A stretch of DNA of 64,000 nt from NCBI RefSeq assembly GCF_004000825.1, contig NZ_BILZ01000021.1:25260-89259 (forward strand), in the 5' to 3' direction. Both the position numbers and the translations under genes were made by a program. The notes beneath the pieces were generated by a model. That model did no database searches and was not told the origin of the DNA. It worked only from the letters and a program-made list of their open reading frames with translations. Origin of the DNA: Paenibacillus kobensis NBRC 15729 (GTDB lineage Bacteria > Bacillota > Bacilli > Paenibacillales > Paenibacillaceae). Shown here piece by piece: positions 18,601 through 27,333 of this stretch (position 1 is its first letter; each line of letters begins with the position of its first letter).

Positions 18601-19837
18601 CCTCTACATCCGTACTTGCCTGTGCGAACGCTTCGGCTTCCTCTATTGTTCTGGGCTCGACATCAACTGTCTCTTCGCTATAAAATTCGTAGGAGTTTGC
18701 CACTACTCGAATGCTTAGAGCCAACATCCATCTTTGCTCATCAACATAATGTCCTTGAGCAAATATAGCATCCAAACTTAACGACAACATCCCTTGTTCA
18801 TCCAATGCTACACATGAGTCGTCAAGCTCACGGTATCGCTCTTCACCTTCTAGTCTGAGCATGAAAGATAGAGCAGCATCCTCTTCAAGCGCAATTTGAG
18901 GCAAATCCTGCAGTTGCAACTTCAGAGTCCCTTGTTCCCCATCCATTACTTGATCGTAGTAGATAACCTGAATTGGATGTACCGCAATCCCTCTGGCTCT
19001 ATCCGCAGCGACGACGTCGCCTGCAAACAATGCCAAGGAGCCTTCTCCCGTTACATAGGGAATAAGGGTTAAGCTATGATCGATTCGAATCGGCTCGAAA
19101 TATTTATTCCGGTCCTTCCCGACCTCCAAATCGACAATCCCCATACAATGCCTACGAATCTTTTTGCCCATGAATTCTTGAATAAATAAGTCATAGCGAG
19201 GACTATGAGACCAGTCCCTATTTAGATCAATGTGGAGCTTAATCTGTTGCTGAGTAGCATGTACGATCGTATGAGGTACAATAATCGGATTCTGCTCCGC
19301 AGGATCCGCCAACGTGACATAGATTTGCGTCTGGTCAAGAATGTTTCTGGTAGGAATCGTGAAGAACATATCGGTCCCTGCCAATGTAATCTCCTGCACA
19401 GTTACCTTCATGTCTACGGTTTGTGAATAAACTTCCCTAGCAGCTACAGCGTTGCCGCAAAGCAGCCCAAGAGCACCCATAATCGATGTATATGGGGTTA
19501 TACTGCTTCTGTAATCGGCCCGGTAACTAGTTGTGCAATAAATCTCCTTGTGGGGCAGCGAAGTTACAATCGGTTCATACTTGCTGCCGTCGCCATCTAC
19601 TATAAGTAACTCCAATCGCTGCTGCCCTTCCCTCGCGAAGTTTACTTCTGACAATGGCAGCGATAATACCATCCGCCCCCGATTGTTTACATATTGGATA
19701 GGCAGCGTTTGCTCAATACCGTCCAGTTGATTTTTCAGTACGACCTGTAGCTCACGGTCTGACAACAGCTCCAAATCTATATCCATTAACAGTTGATCTT
19801 GCTCAATACTGTATTGAAACAACCGCAATTCTGTCAT
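15689..19837 (-). CDS. giant modular CDP-glycerol:glycerophosphotransferase-like protein (TagF family)
   Basis: A 1382-residue protein. The C-terminal 430 residues match the TagF/TarF/TarL polymerase domain: FLQHGV (1071-1076), VTGLCRWDAL (1122-1131), MPTWRSW (1145-1151), LLHPKF (1192-1197) and LITDYSSVAWEMYY (1231-1244). The first ~930 residues are beta-rich and modular. Two units are plainly repeated (about 494-597 and 644-744, each with SRWDAY and ending KRYYPA), and more diverged YP-x-hydrophobic units occur near 245-270 and 920-935. An acidic linker of Asp, Gln, Asn and Ser lies at 752-768. Expected role is polymerising a (poly)alditol-phosphate or related polymer at the inner membrane face, with the repeats perhaps binding polymer or wall. 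No TagD or TarI/J gene for the nucleotide precursor is in the window. Confidence 0.84.
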   Translation of the reverse strand: MTELRLFQYSIEQDQLLMDIDLELLSDRELQVVLKNQLDGIEQTLPIQYVNNRGRMVLSLPLSEVNFAREGQQRLELLIVDGDGSKYEPIVTSLPHKEIYCTTSYRADYRSSITPYTSIMGALGLLCGNAVAAREVYSQTVDMKVTVQEITLAGTDMFFTIPTRNILDQTQIYVTLADPAEQNPIIVPHTIVHATQQQIKLHIDLNRDWSHSPRYDLFIQEFMGKKIRRHCMGIVDLEVGKDRNKYFEPIRIDHSLTLIPYVTGEGSLALFAGDVVAADRARGIAVHPIQVIYYDQVMDGEQGTLKLQLQDLPQIALEEDAALSFMLRLEGEERYRELDDSCVALDEQGMLSLSLDAIFAQGHYVDEQRWMLALSIRVVANSYEFYSEETVDVEPRTIEEAEAFAQASTDVEVGVDEASYGFRPSEQEQLLLYKFVKKLGNWRQEASERYKCPVRTTPGVHVIRYESEENELVFLIGDDAVYRKDVYTNVSSLTDIAGLEVNGTSITFRVEDSVLINETTRFLLRSRESKEEWRVPHTVVESAIIMIDVSKFIEQHLDQDSRWDAYIQTEYADIIEEGKLGLFSTPIATNEKRYYPAFVNISGSEDSNAGAIYLDANNGLSIVISPAEQLFNEVYKIVPKQVRIKNLEVNESIIRFDVKESDLVTKDTRFIFRNRVTQEEWIIPAQINGQLVEADITDFVEEHADVESRWDAYLQIEYAGIITEGKVGLEGKPIEPALKRYYPALSKSIAKSDEQNDQSDNDQSDDDVAINVVAPYLTLKNELAVVIRPIINLYNEKLKSSVSVERFQMKNGTVTLEAKVVLPECKEYSIDRMRLKLRNKAVVMEYDIPAVEKRGRKEEAIVSCSINLAQYNFIPLYWDLFVVVNIEGEEILVKLKNPTPEINNRVSSRIIDHEYRVDEKYMMYPYITLDKSVSFCYRERAAYESRVYKIKENTAYWVYRLFRKYFDKRNIWLGYEKNASTAQDNGYYFFEYCYENKKHDHYYFIIKKDAADYKDLRDKKNRIIKFMSFKYMVYMYAAKLLVSSESKGHSYDIRIKKGRLKKALDEKKFVFLQHGVIALKKIDKGVFKKTKHSGVDLFAVSSDYERDIIKNHFGYDQNEIIVTGLCRWDALQDKSSKENREILIMPTWRSWMDGIMEEEFVQSSYYHNYVSLLQSRTLKDLLEKNNIKAHFLLHPKFIEHVDKFREENSAIQIVQFGEVKVNELLMRSSMLITDYSSVAWEMYYQHKSTLFFQFDASKYNKLQGSYMDMDTELFGERAFTVEELIPHIELYIERDFKEQDKYTDMRNYYFKYIDKRNSERTLAAINRNVGKLYEEYGSNAARQRSLYNKLRESNMARAVWRKGTKNKLVKSLLVRIRDLVRR

Positions 19838-19869
19838 TTTATATGTACGTCCCTTTCGTGCGTTTAAAA

Positions 19870-22329
19870 TTATAAGTTACATATCTGCTTATATATACGA
19901 TTGCTGTTCTGATCGTCGATTTGATCAAATACTCGACTTCGACGTCGCTCCAGACGCTCTATGTCGATACTGCCCTCCAACACTTGCTCTATTCCCGATA
20001 TTAAAGCTTGATCATCCTGTACGACCTCACCGATATCCCTATACTTAATCTCCTCTACTTCAGAATGATGATTATGATAGGGATCAAATTGATAGAATAG
20101 AACTGGCTTCTTCATATAGAGAAAGTCGGTAGCTACGGAAGAATAGTCGGTTACGAGCAATCTGCTTGAGCGAAGCAATTCGGCAACTCGTGCATCATGC
20201 GGACCCATCACTTTAATCAAATTAGACCGGCTGTGGAACAAGCCGCTGAAAGACTGTAAATTATGATGCATATAGAATATCAACTCGTAATTATAACGCT
20301 TAAGCAGGGCGATTAACCTTGTATTGTTCAGCAGTCGATCATACATACGATAAAAATCGCTTTGTACGAAAAACTGTTCATCCTGCTTCGATAAATACCT
20401 TCTCCACGTCGGCATGACAAGAATTTGCTGTTTCTCAACTGTAGAACGCCGCAGTTGATCGAACCGGGACAGTCCAGTAACGAATATCTCCTCGTCACGG
20501 TAGCCTAATGTGTTCTTTATGATCTCTTTTTCTTTATTCGAACTGCAGAATATATAATTTAACCCGTACAACTCCTTATGCAAATAAGGCGATATGTTAT
20601 GAATAATCATCCCGTGTTGAAGACATATATTCATCTTGCTGGCTACTTGCTCTCCGAACAACTGATTAAAAAATGCGCGTGAAGGGATCAAGCTCTCTCT
20701 TGTCGTCCATGCACTTATATATTTACTTGCTGCGAGCATATAGATAATATGCTTCCAAGACGAATGATAGATGACATTGCCATACTGGCTCACTCGATCG
20801 ACATGCGGCGAGTTCCGATCAATAACATAAAAAGCATTCCGGTTAGGGTATGTCTCCCTGCAATACTTAAAAAACTCATATCCGTTATCTTCAGCTTGAG
20901 ACGGTCGTTCGGCAATCAACCATATTTCCTTCCCCTTCGTCAGTCGGACAAATTCCGCAGAACTTTGCACAGCAAACTTGATGCTTTGTTCTCGTACATA
21001 GTGCCATCCTTTCTGAAACGAACGGTATACGTTTAGAAGTCGGCGGTAGTTTTGGCGCTCTAATAGTGACTCGTATTTACGGATATAGGTATCGTACCTC
21101 TTGATTCGCAAACTGTAATCAGAGGTCTGCTCATATATCTTCCTTAGTGGTTCACTAACCGGACGATTCACGTCCGCAGCCGGACTCGATTCAGATGGCG
21201 GCTGTATGTTTAACGAAGAAGAGAACTTCTTTCCTCTTAAAATCTGCTTCACTCCGTGCGCCATTTGATAAATTCGAAGAGCTGCTAGACGAACATTTCT
21301 TTTGATATGCTTATAATTACGGCTATACAACCTCGCCTTTGCTTGCGATTGCTTCAATTGGCAGGATAGTTCCAAATGTTGAATAATCCCATCGTAATTG
21401 TTTCCCTGCAGCATCTTGCTTATTACGCTGTAGCCTGGAAGCATGGATCGTATAAATTCAAACTGAAAATCAGATGTCACTGCTTTCACTTCTTTAAGGA
21501 TAGCCATTCTTTCCGGTCTCAGCATTTCGTTAAATTCAGGTGACTCCATCAAGCCGAACAGTTCTTGCATCGCCGCCACCTCGTAATGACATCTCGCCCA
21601 TTCATTAGAAAGCCGGCTGTGGACCACGTTCATCTGATTCAGCTGATTTTGAAACCAAGTTGTGTCCCACTCGTGAGACTTAACATTAACAATGCGTTTG
21701 GGCAAATAAGTGATTCGTTCCAATCCCATAAGAAGGCGACGATTAAACTCCCGCACTTGAACATCCCCATCAACTTCCGTCAATTCGATATGCTCTCTTA
21801 ACAATGCATCCGTGCGAACAATTTTGTTGCCGCTTATCCCTATCAACTGGGCCAACACCGGTTCACGCTCTAGATTCGTATTATAGAAATATTTCTTCAG
21901 TTTCTCGTAACGGAGAATCGTAAGCATTCGATGCTCCTGAGCATGTTCGTCCCACTCATATTGACCTCCCATGATAAGGTCTGAGCTGTGCATTTGGATA
22001 CACTCCAGCAGTTCAGCATACGCATTCGGTTGAATGGTCTCCCCTTCATTTAGAAAGGCAATGTATGGACTGCGGCACTTTCGCAGTTCATCATTGAAAC
22101 ATTTAACATACAATTCCGCATTCATGCATGGCAACACTTCTGCACTAGTGAAGCCTAATAGAGAGGCTTTCAATTGAGCGTTTTTGATTGGATGCCCTAC
22201 AATAAACGCCCGCAAATCCACCTCGCCTGTATTCCAACGCTGTTCCTGAAGCGACAGGAAGGTTTGTTCAAACTGATCACTTTGAAGCGTAACGAATACG
22301 GCCAGTTTTGGATTAGGCATTTCGGGCAC
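19870..22329 (-). CDS. TagF-family glycerophosphotransferase with a degenerate GT2-like N-terminus
   Basis: An 819-residue protein. Residues 7-230 look like a family 2 glycosyltransferase fold (LAVFVTLQSDQFEQTFLSLQ opening), but the metal-binding DxD position reads AFLNEGETI (91-99), so sugar transfer by this domain is doubtful. A helical middle (about 240-450) leads to a TagF-like domain from about 465: DNGYEFFKYC, CLQHGM (569-574), VTGLSRFDQL, MPTWRRY and LLVTDYSSVATDF (724-736). The TagF histidine-proline position is replaced by MHHN (687-690). It lies between tagG and the giant TagF gene, 32 bases from the latter, in one operon. GGGGGTG precedes the ATG. Confidence 0.83.
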   Translation of the reverse strand: MPEMPNPKLAVFVTLQSDQFEQTFLSLQEQRWNTGEVDLRAFIVGHPIKNAQLKASLLGFTSAEVLPCMNAELYVKCFNDELRKCRSPYIAFLNEGETIQPNAYAELLECIQMHSSDLIMGGQYEWDEHAQEHRMLTILRYEKLKKYFYNTNLEREPVLAQLIGISGNKIVRTDALLREHIELTEVDGDVQVREFNRRLLMGLERITYLPKRIVNVKSHEWDTTWFQNQLNQMNVVHSRLSNEWARCHYEVAAMQELFGLMESPEFNEMLRPERMAILKEVKAVTSDFQFEFIRSMLPGYSVISKMLQGNNYDGIIQHLELSCQLKQSQAKARLYSRNYKHIKRNVRLAALRIYQMAHGVKQILRGKKFSSSLNIQPPSESSPAADVNRPVSEPLRKIYEQTSDYSLRIKRYDTYIRKYESLLERQNYRRLLNVYRSFQKGWHYVREQSIKFAVQSSAEFVRLTKGKEIWLIAERPSQAEDNGYEFFKYCRETYPNRNAFYVIDRNSPHVDRVSQYGNVIYHSSWKHIIYMLAASKYISAWTTRESLIPSRAFFNQLFGEQVASKMNICLQHGMIIHNISPYLHKELYGLNYIFCSSNKEKEIIKNTLGYRDEEIFVTGLSRFDQLRRSTVEKQQILVMPTWRRYLSKQDEQFFVQSDFYRMYDRLLNNTRLIALLKRYNYELIFYMHHNLQSFSGLFHSRSNLIKVMGPHDARVAELLRSSRLLVTDYSSVATDFLYMKKPVLFYQFDPYHNHHSEVEEIKYRDIGEVVQDDQALISGIEQVLEGSIDIERLERRRSRVFDQIDDQNSNRIYKQICNL

Positions 22330-22405
22330 CCCCTTCTCAGTAATTGAAAATATATAAAGACCATTCCCTTTAAGATAGCCCAGGAATGGTCTTTCTCTTC
22401 AATGG

Positions 22406-23212
22406 TTACATTTGATCCACAAAACTCGTTCTCGCTTTCATATGCATCCACGCTCCGACTACAAACAGGACAACTATACACGCACCAACGTATAAAGAAG
22501 ATTTGGTTGCAATCTGACTCAAATCATCGGTCAGCAAGCTTTCGCGGTATCCTTCAATAAAATAACTGAGTGGATTAAGTTGCATAACATTCTTTAATGT
22601 ATCCGGCGTGCGTTCATTCATCGTCCACATGATTGGCGTGAAGTAAAACGCCATCCGTGTGAAAGACTGTACAACTAACTGAACATCCCTCGCCAATGTC
22701 GCAAGAGTTGATGTAATCAGAGCAAGCGCTAGAAGGAATGCAGTCAGCAATATTGTATAAAATAGCATTCCTGTAAGCGCTAGAATTGTAACTCCTTGAG
22801 TGAATGCAAGTATAGTGACAAGTATAAGAAGGAGTGCAACATGTGTATATAATTGTGTTAACACTACAGTAGTAGGAATGACGCTTAATGGAAATTTCAT
22901 CTTCGATACCATCGGCAACTTTACATACACCGAACGAGTACCCTGGATAATACCACCGGAAATATAGAACCAGGGAATGAGGCCACACAGAAGCCAAATA
23001 ATAAACGGCGTACCCTCTACAGGAGCCCCTCCGCGAATCCCCAGCCCGAATACAGCCCAATAGATGCCAATTTGCATAGCCGGTGTTAATATAAACCATA
23101 ACAGACCAAGTCGATTCGAAACATGCATCGTTTTTAAGTCGTAGAGAGAAAGTCTCAACATCAGATAAGCATTCGTCCAATGCTCTTTAATTAGCCATCC
23201 AATCGTTTTCAT
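22406..23212 (-). CDS. tagG: ABC-2 type permease, TagG-like polysaccharide/teichoic acid exporter
   Basis: A 268-residue membrane protein with six predicted helices. The N-terminus (LIKEHWTNAYLMLRLSLYDL) is the amphipathic interface helix of TagG/Wzm permeases, and the core contains LLWFILTPAMQIGIYWAVFG and LNPLSYFIEGYRESLL. It would move the lipid-linked polymer across the membrane with the TagH-like ATPase encoded at 14586-15362. The start overlaps the stop of the dehydrogenase gene by four bases, indicating coupling. Separation of permease from ATPase by two large synthase genes is unusual. Confidence 0.88.
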   Translation of the reverse strand: MKTIGWLIKEHWTNAYLMLRLSLYDLKTMHVSNRLGLLWFILTPAMQIGIYWAVFGLGIRGGAPVEGTPFIIWLLCGLIPWFYISGGIIQGTRSVYVKLPMVSKMKFPLSVIPTTVVLTQLYTHVALLLILVTILAFTQGVTILALTGMLFYTILLTAFLLALALITSTLATLARDVQLVVQSFTRMAFYFTPIMWTMNERTPDTLKNVMQLNPLSYFIEGYRESLLTDDLSQIATKSSLYVGACIVVLFVVGAWMHMKARTSFVDQM

Positions 23213-24507
23213 GCAGAAGTTATGTTCTCTTTCTTATGTAGTGGAATGTATTGATGCAAGTTTCCGAAGTTGACGACTTGGAGCTTTCCATCTGCAGCCG
23301 TCTTGATACAATTCCGGGTATCGAACAGCATTGGGAGCTCCATCGAAGCTGCAACCTGTTCATACTGGAAGGACTTAATTTCCTGATGATCGGTCAGCAC
23401 CAGAAGCATATGGGCCCCTCTAGCTGCCTCTTCAATGGACATCATCCGGTATATCGGTGTTTTGACGTTAGAGTCATGGATACGCACCTCATAGCCGGCC
23501 TTAACCAAGAGCGTAACGACATCAAGTGCCGGGCTCTCCCGGATATCATCCACATCCGCTTTGTAGGTAATGCCTAATACCGCTACCACTGGTTTCTCCA
23601 CGCCAGTCAACAGCTCAGCGACTCGATCTGCTACAAACTCGGGCATCGATTCATTCGTCTTACGGGCTAGTCGTATCATGCGAGATAATTCCGGTGCCTT
23701 GGATACGATGAAGTAGGGGTCGACCGCAAGGCAGTGCCCGCCAACGCCAGGTCCAGGCTGATGCAAATTCACCCTAGGGTGATTGTTTGCTAATTTAATT
23801 ACGTCCAATGCATCTATACTAAGGCTATGGCATATTTGAACAAGCTCATTAGAAAGCGCAATATTAACATCCCGATAAGTATTTTCCATTAACTTCGACA
23901 TTTCTGCCGTTTTGGCATCCGTTCGAATGATTTCTCCTTGCACAAACAACGAGTAGAGTCGTTCGCCTGCTTCTGCACATGCCGGTGTAATCCCACCGAC
24001 AATACGATTATTATACACGAGCTCATGCAAGATCTTTCCTGGAAGTACACGTTCCGGACAGTGAACCAAATAGATGTCCTTACCAACCAGAAATCCCGCC
24101 TTCTCTACCATCGGGCGAATATAATCGTCCATCGTACGGGGGGCAATCGTCGACTCGATAATCAATACGTTCCCTTTTTGAAGATGCGGAATCACTTGTG
24201 CTGTAGCCTTCAACACATGGCTAAGATCACAGGAGTTGTTATCATCATTCAAGTTTGGGGTAGGCACTGCGATAATGAAGGCATCGGCCGACTCCGGCAC
24301 CAAGGATGCCCGGAACATTCCGGATGCAACGACTTCCCTTACAATCTCGTCAAGGCCCGGTTCCTTGATATGAAGTTTGCCTGCATTGATTTGCTCTACA
24401 ATATCTCTAGAGATGTCTACACCGACTACTTCAGAGCCGTATTGAGCAAATATCGCCGACGTCGGCAAGCCGATATAGCCCAATCCAATCGTACATATTT
24501 TACTCAT
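23209..24507 (-). CDS. UDP-N-acetyl-D-mannosamine-type 6-dehydrogenase
   Basis: A 432-residue UDP-sugar dehydrogenase of the WecC/CapL subgroup. The N-terminal Rossmann motif is GLGYIGLPTSAIFAQYG, the middle has LVHCPERVLPGK (147-158), and the catalytic cysteine is C259 in GPGVGGHCLAVDPYF. The VHCPERV and HCLAVDP signatures separate it from the UDP-glucose dehydrogenase at 46-1380. It probably makes UDP-ManNAcA, or UDP-GlcNAcA, for an acidic wall polymer. No UDP-GlcNAc 2-epimerase gene is in the window, so the substrate would come from elsewhere in the genome. GAGGGGAG lies just before the ATG. Confidence 0.88.
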   Translation of the reverse strand: MSKICTIGLGYIGLPTSAIFAQYGSEVVGVDISRDIVEQINAGKLHIKEPGLDEIVREVVASGMFRASLVPESADAFIIAVPTPNLNDDNNSCDLSHVLKATAQVIPHLQKGNVLIIESTIAPRTMDDYIRPMVEKAGFLVGKDIYLVHCPERVLPGKILHELVYNNRIVGGITPACAEAGERLYSLFVQGEIIRTDAKTAEMSKLMENTYRDVNIALSNELVQICHSLSIDALDVIKLANNHPRVNLHQPGPGVGGHCLAVDPYFIVSKAPELSRMIRLARKTNESMPEFVADRVAELLTGVEKPVVAVLGITYKADVDDIRESPALDVVTLLVKAGYEVRIHDSNVKTPIYRMMSIEEAARGAHMLLVLTDHQEIKSFQYEQVAASMELPMLFDTRNCIKTAADGKLQVVNFGNLHQYIPLHKKENITSA

Positions 24508-24554
24508 GACGCTCCCCTCTCCCTTCTCTCCTCAATAGCGCTTAAGGCGTTTGT

Positions 24555-27287
24555 TCACCGCGATAAGCGGAGCAACTCCTCGACGATCGTGGCAGTATGC
24601 TTCTTTCCCCGGTTCATATAACGATTAGACTGTGCCATCTTCACGGGATCTGCTTGCAATCCGGAAGCCGCTAATTCGTCTAACAGTTGTTCTTCAGTTC
24701 CAAGCACTTTGCCGAACAGGTCATTCTTATGATCAATCGGTCCCTCATTATAGTGACTCGAATAAAATTCGTCATAATCAAATTGATAGAACATGACTGG
24801 CTTATCCATATAAGCAAAGTCAAATGAGACAGTCGAATAATCCGTTATTAGCAAACGATGACGCTTGAGCAGTCGTTGCACCGTTTCTTCTCCTTGCCGC
24901 ACCACCTGAATTCGCTCATGATAGGCCGGAAGACTGCCAAACAGTTGTTGGGTTTTATAATGCGGATAGAATGTTAGCTTCCAATCACGTTGCTCCAGCA
25001 AGGCATGAAGCCGTGGACTGGACAGCAGAGAGTGATAGGTCCGCCAGTAGTTCGACTTCTCAAGTTGATCTTCTGACTTTATCCATTTACGCCATGTCGG
25101 CATTAGCAGAATTTCGTTGCCACCGCTTGAGTCTTCGAGGTGGTCCCACCTAGCGAGCCCCGTAACAATGACCTCCTGGTTGGTGTAGCCGAATTCTTCT
25201 ACGATATGCTGCTTCTCGAATGGAGACGAAACAACAAATAACGAATAGCCTGTCCGATTGCGATGTAGTGAATGATTTACTCGACTTACACCGATAACGC
25301 CGTGTTGAAGAAACACTTTATGCTTCGCCTTCCAGTTCGGGTACTGCTTCTTTATGTTCTTGTAGGCACCTGTATACATGTTTGCAGACTCGATATAGCT
25401 ATTAATCGTCATATAGCTCGTTAGTAAATACATAGTATGACGAATGGATCCGAACAAAACAATGTTCCCATAGGGCTTAACTCTATCGTAATCACGAGAG
25501 TTCCGGTCAATAACATAATAGACTGGTAAACTTGGATTATTCTTACGCAAATACCGGAACAGATGATATGAATTGTCCTGCGCTGTATCTCGGCGCTCTC
25601 CAATTAACACTCTGTTCTTCTTTCTTAAGAACGTGCCGAACAGTACATAGAGCAGCATACAGAATAGTGCTTGGAAGTCCATCGATTTCAACAAGTACAG
25701 AATAAATCGCACATACCCCGCAAGTTGCCTGACTGATTCAACAGCTCTCGCCGGAATAGAAGCAGGCTTGATGACTACGGATAAATAACGACGCCTCTTG
25801 TAACGGGTAGCATACAGAAGCTTATTGCTTATGGTCGGCATCAGCCGATTGCGCAGCGATACAGCTCGAATTTCTAACGGCTGCTCCACCACTGTTCCCT
25901 TACCCACTGCTAGTTGTATGAACACCTGCCATTCGCCAACATTCGGCAACCGATCTAAATCAATCGTTGTATTGACGAAGCCTGCCTGGTCGTAATTTAC
26001 GCCATGTCCAGCGAACTGGTGAGTTACATCTGTACGCAGTGACGTTGCCAAGTCATATTCTATAACCGTATTTCCATTCCGACATACAAGCTTCTTCCGG
26101 CAGCCCTCAGTAGAAATATTCGGAATGAACGCATAACCGCCAATTATAAAGTGCTGTTCTGATTTCTCGAGTACTTCGAGCCGATAGGTAATCTTGCTCA
26201 CATCTGCCTTCAGACAATCCGCATAGGGCTCAAATGATTGCATCCAACCATGATAATACTCTCCATTTCGTTCCATCCACGATCCTTCAGGCACTGCATG
26301 TACAATCCTACTTATAAATTGTTCTAAATGCAGTTCATCATTCTGCCTTGCCACCTCTAACAGAAGTTTTTGCTTGAATGACAACTCTGCAAAGTCGATA
26401 GGGAGAACAAGTATGCTGACAAATTGCTGGACTAGCCGCATGAGCCGTGTCCGATCCTGCTCATATAAGGAACGCCCCGTATTCGCCAGCGTATCGATCA
26501 GGAAACGAAGCTGCCTAGCCTCAATATAATGAATACTATCCGCACGGTGAAGCTCGCCGTACATTGCACTAATTTTATTTTGAAGCTCAAGCAGTTGTTC
26601 CAAATAAAGAAAAGTCCCTTGTCGGGACAAGCTGCCCCCCTCTGTCTGCGTACGGTAATACAACAGTGGCAAAGGCTGGACAATCGTTCTATTCGAGGCA
26701 ATCAGGCACCGTTCGGTAAACAGTAAATCTTCCCCAACTTGTATGCTCTCATCAAACTGAACACCTAGTCTTGCAATAAACGCACGCCGAAACAACTTAT
26801 TGCACACAGAAGGCGTCAAATGAAGCTCAGGGTTATTAAGAATATGCCTAACGGTTCTAGCAGAGCTTGCTGAAAACATACGGTCCATATAGGATAAAGA
26901 CCATCGACGCTCTTCATCGAAGCAGGAGATTTGTCCAATAGCCGTATCTGCATCCTTATTGCGAGCCAGTCTGTACAACTTAACCAAAACGTTAGCATCC
27001 ATATAATCGTCAGCATCAAGAAAAGTAATATACTCTCCTGCCGCTAGTTCTAATCCACGATTACGAGCATGACTGACGCCATGATTGTCCTGCTCAATAA
27101 TCAACAGTTGTGGAAAGCGCTTAGCATAATCTCGTATGATGTCACGACTTTGATCGGTCGAACCATCATCGACTATAATAAGTTGCAGTCCTTTCACTTG
27201 CGAAGCTAGCAAAGAGTCCAGGCATTGAGCCAGATAGTTACCTTTATTGAAGCTTGTAATGATGACGCTAATATTTATGCTCTTCAT
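24555..27287 (-). CDS. GT2 glycosyltransferase-TagF fusion
   Basis: A 910-residue bimodular enzyme. Residues 1-230 are an apparently intact family 2 glycosyltransferase: ISVIITSFNKGNYLAQCLDS, IVDDGSTDQS (38-47), and the metal-binding FLDADDYM (89-96). A beta-rich linker domain (about 350-480) and a hydrophobic stretch near 525-552 precede a TagF-like domain from about 555: DNSYHLFRYL, FLQHGV (659-664), VTGLARWDHL, MPTWRKW, FYPHYK (773-778) and LLITDYSTVSFDF (812-824). It may add a sugar and an alditol phosphate to the same acceptor. It is the first of three TagF-like genes in the operon, 47 bases after a GT4 gene. Confidence 0.85.
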   Translation of the reverse strand: MKSINISVIITSFNKGNYLAQCLDSLLASQVKGLQLIIVDDGSTDQSRDIIRDYAKRFPQLLIIEQDNHGVSHARNRGLELAAGEYITFLDADDYMDANVLVKLYRLARNKDADTAIGQISCFDEERRWSLSYMDRMFSASSARTVRHILNNPELHLTPSVCNKLFRRAFIARLGVQFDESIQVGEDLLFTERCLIASNRTIVQPLPLLYYRTQTEGGSLSRQGTFLYLEQLLELQNKISAMYGELHRADSIHYIEARQLRFLIDTLANTGRSLYEQDRTRLMRLVQQFVSILVLPIDFAELSFKQKLLLEVARQNDELHLEQFISRIVHAVPEGSWMERNGEYYHGWMQSFEPYADCLKADVSKITYRLEVLEKSEQHFIIGGYAFIPNISTEGCRKKLVCRNGNTVIEYDLATSLRTDVTHQFAGHGVNYDQAGFVNTTIDLDRLPNVGEWQVFIQLAVGKGTVVEQPLEIRAVSLRNRLMPTISNKLLYATRYKRRRYLSVVIKPASIPARAVESVRQLAGYVRFILYLLKSMDFQALFCMLLYVLFGTFLRKKNRVLIGERRDTAQDNSYHLFRYLRKNNPSLPVYYVIDRNSRDYDRVKPYGNIVLFGSIRHTMYLLTSYMTINSYIESANMYTGAYKNIKKQYPNWKAKHKVFLQHGVIGVSRVNHSLHRNRTGYSLFVVSSPFEKQHIVEEFGYTNQEVIVTGLARWDHLEDSSGGNEILLMPTWRKWIKSEDQLEKSNYWRTYHSLLSSPRLHALLEQRDWKLTFYPHYKTQQLFGSLPAYHERIQVVRQGEETVQRLLKRHRLLITDYSTVSFDFAYMDKPVMFYQFDYDEFYSSHYNEGPIDHKNDLFGKVLGTEEQLLDELAASGLQADPVKMAQSNRYMNRGKKHTATIVEELLRLSR

Positions 27288-27333
27288 TGTCTATCACTCC
27301 AGCGTGCGTCTTCCTTCCCCGTATATCGGGCTT

